Part shown: in pieces, positions 5,676-8,324 of the stretch | How the letters are laid out: each line of letters opens with the position of its first letter | Position numbering within the stretch: the stretch's first letter is position 1 | Source: JAFAGX01 sp035623255 | GTDB lineage: Bacteria > Acidobacteriota > Terriglobia > Terriglobales > Acidobacteriaceae | Direction: 5' to 3' | DNA length: 8,324 nucleotides | Assembly (NCBI GenBank): GCA_035623255.1 | Contig: DASPTU010000002.1 | Location: 1-8,324, forward strand | The notes under the pieces: model-generated | Seen by the model: only the letters and a program-made list of their open reading frames with translations | Database searches by the model: none | What the model was told of the DNA's origin: nothing | Translations under genes and position numbers: made by a program

Positions 5676-5800
5676 ACCGGGGGGATGGGGATGGCGGCAC
5701 AACAGAGGGGGCAGTGGGGCGCGCGTCGGGCGGCGTTCAGGTGCGGGCGCGGCTGGCGGAGTGGAGCGGGCGGAATCGGGGGCGCGGGGCGAGGGTTAAA
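5676..5800. other. G-rich low-complexity spacer, copy B
   Basis: Bases 5681-5790 contain 64 G in 110 (58%) on the plus strand. It shares with copy A the words GCGGGCGCG (5743-5751), GGCGGAGTG (5755-5763) and GGGCGG(A)ATCGGG (5768-5780), in the same orientation but not the same order. This suggests a compositional family of spacer elements rather than a clean duplicate. Runs of four to six G make quadruplex formation possible. Confidence 0.6.
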
Positions 5801-5825
5801 GATGAGCTGAAGGAGCCACAGGTCC

Positions 5826-6112
5826 TCACTGCGGTAGACCCATTTTCTTCAGGAGCGCGGCATAGCGGGGGTCAGAGTGCAGACCATCCAATTGATGCAT
5901 CGCTTTGATGTAATTGAGATTATTGGATTTTTCCAAGTAAGCCTTCTCCAGCAGGCGAAAGCTTGGTCTCGATCGCCCAAGTCAGCGTAGTTGGAAGCAA
6001 TATCGACGGGGTCTCCATAACGTCGTTTCGCCAATTGTAATTGCAGTTCGATGTATTTCTTGATCGTGGCGTGGTATCCAGACTTCGCATACACAGCTCG
6101 GGTCGGACGCAT
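5826..6112 (-). pseudogene. C-terminal TPR fragment, frameshifted and 5'-truncated
   Basis: Remnant of the last tetratricopeptide repeats of a large multidomain protein; similar tails end TolB/winged-helix regulators and TPR-bearing Ser/Thr kinases in Acidobacteria. From 6112 the frame reads AVYAKSGYHATIKKYIELQL, then DPVDIASNYADLGDRDQAFA, typical of a TPR helix pair. Near 5951-5953 one base seems lost (TGCTGG where TGGCTGG would be expected). The other frame then continues LLEKAYLEKSNNLNYIKAMH, QLDGLHSDPRYAALLKKMG and stops at 5826. The restored tail is a good family C-terminus. Nothing like the missing kinase or DNA-binding part lies upstream: the stop of the DUF4239 gene is at 6145. Hence a fossil even if the frameshift were a sequencing error. 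No start codon is claimed; 6112 is simply the first ATG. Confidence 0.75.
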
Positions 6113-6144
6113 CCAACAGGTATCCGATGAAGAACGACAGGAAC

Positions 6145-6930
6145 CTATTCTGCTGGTAAGGATTGTGAGAGGCTTATGAGATTCTGGGGAACCACTCGAA
6201 TGAGGCCATGACGCGGGCTATCGATGTCAGCTATGAGGAAAAACGCGAGAGATACAGCCAGCGGTAGGACCAAAAACACAGTAATGCCTCTCCGGTGAGA
6301 GGAATAGCCGATTAACGCACTACTGAAAATAGCAATAGCGGCCATAAACCCCCAGGCCGCAGTTGGCAGGCGATACCACCACGCGGCCTGAGTGTATCCT
6401 TGCGAGTTCAATACGTCGTTCATACCGGAAACCGCAAGGCCGACCGGATACGTCGGCTGCTTCGCAGCGGCTGCTTGCACGACTGACCAAAGTTCGCTCT
6501 GCAATTGTGCTGTTTGGGCGTTGATGCGCCCAAGTCGCTGTTCATCACGAGTTTCATAGAACAATATGCGCTGATCGAGGTAGTCCTTCAGCAGTTCACG
6601 CACTTTGGCTGCGTCGGAGGCGGAAAGCAAGTCAGCGCGGACGTACTCTGTACCGATCGCATTCGCTTCTGCCTCCTCGTAGTTCTTGCGTTGATCGTAG
6701 CGACCGGCAGCCATCGAAAAACTGAAGCCGATAACTAGTCCAAGCAGTGTCAGCGTGGCGGGTATAACAATGCTAAAGTCTTCCCATTCCTCTTGCTTCA
6801 AGGGCACCACCCTACTTCTCACGAAAACTCCCATCACTGCTGAAAGCAACAGGCCGACGAGAGAAAATACGAAAACGTCAAGTGGAACGTCTAGTAAGCT
6901 TGTCATAAGGAATGAACTGCCGTCCTTCAT
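6145..6930 (-). CDS. DUF4239 (bestrophin-like domain) membrane protein
   Basis: Inner-membrane protein of 261 aa, apparently intact. Four hydrophobic segments are visible: about residues 17-37, 53-73, 188-209 and 214-235, giving two hairpins around a soluble domain. The family signature follows the second segment: AGRYDQRKNYEEAEANAIGT with YVRADLL (75-102), then a helical stretch RELLKDYLDQRILFYETRDE. It closes with the typical ADIDSPRHGLIRV and a short tail. DUF4239 proteins are sometimes called bestrophin-like, but no channel activity has been shown to my knowledge. The start is uncertain: ATG 6930 has only AGAGAGA adjacent, while ATG 6906 has AAGGA about 16 bases away; 6930 keeps the longer form. 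It is the only healthy gene in the 5826-8324 segment, flanked by remnants on both sides in the same orientation. Confidence 0.85.
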   Translation of the reverse strand: MKDGSSFLMTSLLDVPLDVFVFSLVGLLLSAVMGVFVRSRVVPLKQEEWEDFSIVIPATLTLLGLVIGFSFSMAAGRYDQRKNYEEAEANAIGTEYVRADLLSASDAAKVRELLKDYLDQRILFYETRDEQRLGRINAQTAQLQSELWSVVQAAAAKQPTYPVGLAVSGMNDVLNSQGYTQAAWWYRLPTAAWGFMAAIAIFSSALIGYSSHRRGITVFLVLPLAVSLAFFLIADIDSPRHGLIRVVPQNLISLSQSLPAE

Positions 6931-7113
6931 TCTCTCTGCCAGCAGGCGGTGACTCAGTTCCCCTCGTGAGTCTCACTAAGGTTCACTGGCTGCGGGGGCA
7001 TTGTAGCGCATGGTTGACGCTATCAGATTACACAAGGTTGAATAGTGGTCAACTTGCGCTATGGCGATGTTTTCCAACCAATCTCACGAGAAGATCAGTC
7101 TGCTGTGTCAATT

Positions 7114-7602
7114 CTAGCGGACCGCTGAAAGAGGGCGGCTGAACAGGTCGGAGGCGATGTGGTCGCCTAGCTCCCAAGGCTTGTACGAATCGAGGTTGGA
7201 CAATATGACGATGCAGACTCGATCGTTTGGGTACCGTTGTATGCTGCTGGAAAATCCTTCAACACCTCCTCCGTGGTAGTAGAGCAACCTGCCAAACTTG
7301 AGGCGCGAAATCACGATGCCATGGCCGTAGTGCTGTCCTTCATGCGTTGCCTCAGGATATTCGGTGAACATCTGTTTCAGTGAGTCAGACGATAGCAGTT
7401 TCCCCTCCGCCGTGAGCGCTTCGTTCCAGCGGTACATATCCTCGACCGTGGAATAGATGCCACCCGCAGAGAATGGAACACTCATATCGATGAAGTCCGC
7501 GTTGGCGGTGTGACCGTCGATGGTTTAAGTGTTCGCCGCAGAGATGACACCGCAGAGAATAAGCGCACAGAGTGCAATACCTGAATCGCGTTGAAATGCC
7601 AT
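7114..7602 (-). pseudogene. Serine hydrolase (beta-lactamase family), internally deleted
   Basis: Two ends of one secreted serine hydrolase without its middle. From ATG 7602 a 25-residue signal peptide (MAFQRDSGIALCALILCGVI, then SAANT) ends at TAA 7525-7527. The same frame then continues TIDGHTANADFIDMSVPFSA, GGIYSTVEDMYRWNEAL and, after a helical stretch, YYHGGGVEGFSSSIQRYP and VCIVILSNL to the stop at 7114. In class C beta-lactamase-like and esterase families, SxxK and YxN precede this region; both are missing, and only the third motif (H-G-G, codons near 7275-7267) remains. Around 200-250 residues seem lost at about 7525. A near-consensus promoter, TTGCCA-17-GATAAT, still sits 6 bases before the ATG. 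An ATG at 7485 would give a 123-aa C-terminal piece lacking the catalytic Ser and Lys. The product is most likely inactive. Confidence 0.75.
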
Positions 7603-7608
7603 CTGGAG

Positions 7609-7637
7609 ATTATCGTCGCTCTCGAAATCACTGGCAA
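7609..7637 (-). promoter_or_regulatory. Near-consensus leaderless promoter of the serine hydrolase remnant
   Basis: On the minus strand, TTGCCA (7632-7637, 5 of 6) and GATAAT (7609-7614, 5 of 6) with an exact 17-base spacer. The -10 ends 6 bases before the ATG at 7602, so transcription should begin at or next to the start codon; no Shine-Dalgarno sequence is present. It is the best two-element promoter in the window, and it drives a dead gene. Confidence 0.6.
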
Positions 7638-7656
7638 AGAAAGCTAGCTGTTGCCA

Positions 7657-7755
7657 TCAGGTGATAGCACTTAAAACCACTGAAGAAACGGAGTAACGTG
7701 CTGCCCAGTTTGCTGATGCGTCCCAGCCGCCGTCGTTCGCCACTGGAGTCTTCTG
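7657..7755 (-). pseudogene. Possible C-terminal remnant of an unidentified protein
   Basis: The minus frame ending at 7657 reads QQKTPVANDGGWDASANWAA and then RYSVSSVVLSAIT before its stop. Its composition looks more protein-like than a random frame, and the upstream half (the antisense of the M50 start) does not. I cannot name a family. It may be a gene remnant or chance. Confidence 0.2.
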
Positions 7756-7833
7756 CTGGAACCAGGGGAGAACGGGGGGGCCGCCCACCGGTCGTAGTCC
7801 GAAAGAAACCAGGCCCAAAGCCGAGGAATCAAT

Positions 7834-7839
7834 TACACT
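7834..7839 (+). promoter_or_regulatory. Possible leaderless -10 of the M50 protease gene
   Basis: TACACT (4 of 6 matches to TATAAT, fitting TANNNT) ends 6 bases before the ATG at 7846. No recognisable -35 is present and the nearest purine-rich site (GAGGA, 7823-7827) is too far for normal initiation. Confidence 0.35.
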
Positions 7840-7845
7840 GCCGAC

Positions 7846-8241
7846 ATGCCTACCGGCCAAGGCTCGATCCGTCTTTTTCATTTTTCCGGCATCGATGTCT
7901 TTCTGCACTGGTCATGGTTTTTCGTCGCCGTCTACGAGATCCAGAGCCGCGCTGGCCGATATTCTTCGGTTACGTGGAATGTTCTGGAATACTTCGGGCT
8001 CTTCCTGATCGTGCTGTTTCACGAGTTCGGACACGCCTTCGCTTGTCGTCAGGTGGGCGGACGAGCGAATCGGATCGTCCTCTGGCCACTTGGCGGAGTG
8101 GCCTACGTGGATCCGCCGCCACGCCCGGGCGCCACCCTTTGGAGCATTGCCGCCGGGCCGCTCGTGAATCTCGCTCTGGCCCCACATCCCAGCTATGGCT
8201 CTTCCACGCCCGCAGTCCGGTTTTATCCTTGTGCGTCGTGA
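7846..8241 (+). pseudogene. Site-2 protease family (M50) metalloprotease, 3'-truncated
   Basis: Intramembrane zinc metalloprotease cut off by a rearrangement. The N-terminal part is intact: GSIRLFHFSGIDVFLHWSWF (6-25) with a first membrane segment, a second segment ending in the zinc motif H59-E-F-G-H63, then ACRQVGGRANRIVLWPLGG (66-84), YVDPPPRPGATLWSIAAG and PLVN. After LVNLALA (about base 8180) the resemblance stops and 20 unrelated residues lead to TGA at 8239-8241. The remaining membrane helices and the downstream NPxxDG-type motif carrying the third zinc ligand are missing, so activity is unlikely. The start at 7846 gives the expected N-terminus. The sequence beyond the break belongs to the opposite-strand DUF6429 gene. 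The family is well supported; the break is either a real rearrangement or an assembly join. Confidence 0.78.
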
Positions 8242-8293
8242 GGTAGAGGAGGGCCAGAGTGATTTCATCCACCTTGTCGTTGTCGATGTCCAT
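8183..8293 (-). pseudogene. DUF6429 protein, N-terminal fragment
   Basis: The first 37 residues of a small DUF6429-like protein of unknown function. From ATG 8293 the frame reads MDIDNDKVDEITLALLYLTT then HKDKTGLRAWKSHSWDV, matching my memory of the family start (D-x-D-K-V-D-E, LALLYLT, RAWK, WD). Beyond base 8183 the frame runs into the antisense of the M50 gene and no longer resembles the family, whose members continue with a conserved LHEKGxI-type segment. GAGGA lies 4 bases before the ATG, and the frame upstream appears non-native. The gene converges with the M50 gene and both lose identity at the same point, so a single junction near 8182 explains both truncations. Fragment recognition is moderate because little sequence is left. 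Confidence 0.55.
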
Positions 8294-8324
8294 GATGTCC
8301 TCGTGCGCTGGCAACGCTGTCGAA

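Larger units (their letters stand above)
5484..5825. other. Gene-free spacer with hairpins and G-rich copy B
   Basis: This 342-base stretch lies between the DUF1254 gene and the TPR remnant, which converge on it. The first part holds small inverted repeats: GCTC-TTCG-GAGC (5504-5515), followed by a mildly T-rich tail, could be a weak terminator. The rest is G-rich filler. I find no convincing gene: the 121-codon plus frame from 5543 is Gly/Arg-rich by composition, and the 51-codon minus frame 5484-5639 has no recognisable features. Confidence 0.55.

Noticed and set aside
5543..5908. 121-codon plus-strand open frame through the G-rich tract
   Set aside because: Gly/Arg content follows directly from the G-rich DNA; no motif, and its end lies antisense to the TPR remnant.
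7000..7111. Minus-strand TACAAT (7000-7005) and TTGACA (7106-7111) as the DUF4239 promoter
   Set aside because: The two elements are far apart and neither has a proper partner at 16-18 bases.
7698..8246. 182-codon plus-strand open frame overlapping the M50 gene
   Set aside because: Arg/Ser-rich shadow of the M50 gene in another frame; the M50 frame carries HEFGH and family motifs.

Overview
The window looks like a piece of an Acidobacteriota chromosome, probably a Terriglobia-type soil lineage. This rests on family recognition only: moderately GC-rich DNA, short basic proteins of the KRGNPNWG and MPRGRST types, a DUF1254/DUF1214 lipoprotein, a DUF4239 membrane protein, a DUF6429 fragment and G-rich spacers. 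There are no rRNA or tRNA genes, CRISPR arrays or transposases.

Bases 1-308 hold the tail of a B12-binding radical SAM gene that is frameshifted and then loses its family resemblance. Bases 350-3014 form a compact RNA-handling neighbourhood: ribosomal protein bS21 (rpsU, TTG start), a cold-shock protein on the minus strand, then a plus-strand operon. That operon has a 52-aa arginine/lysine-rich peptide, a degenerate response-regulator receiver protein and an RRM RNA-binding protein, joined by two 4-base ATGA overlaps behind a consensus TATAAT and a roughly 170-base leader. Two more small proteins of unknown function follow. RNA-binding, cold-shock and S21 genes placed together suggest a post-transcriptional or cold-adaptation locus; the peptide-receiver-RRM unit is the best candidate here for an undescribed system.

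Bases 3120-5800 hold two intact-looking genes, a SnoaL/NTF2-like protein and a DUF1254/DUF1214 lipoprotein. They are bracketed by two strongly G-rich non-coding tracts (about 58-59% G on the plus strand) that share several words.

Bases 5826-8324 are mostly gene wreckage around one intact gene (DUF4239 membrane protein, minus strand). The wreckage comprises a 5'-truncated, frameshifted TPR fragment; a serine hydrolase reduced to its signal peptide, an in-frame stop and its C-terminal third; and an M50 metalloprotease and a DUF6429 gene that converge and both break off at the same point near 8182.

Three starts without a nearby Shine-Dalgarno sequence (2775, 7602 minus, 7846) have a -10-like hexamer ending 6-7 bases before the ATG, which suggests leaderless transcription alongside genes with good Shine-Dalgarno sites. 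All family names come from reading the sequence; no database search was run.
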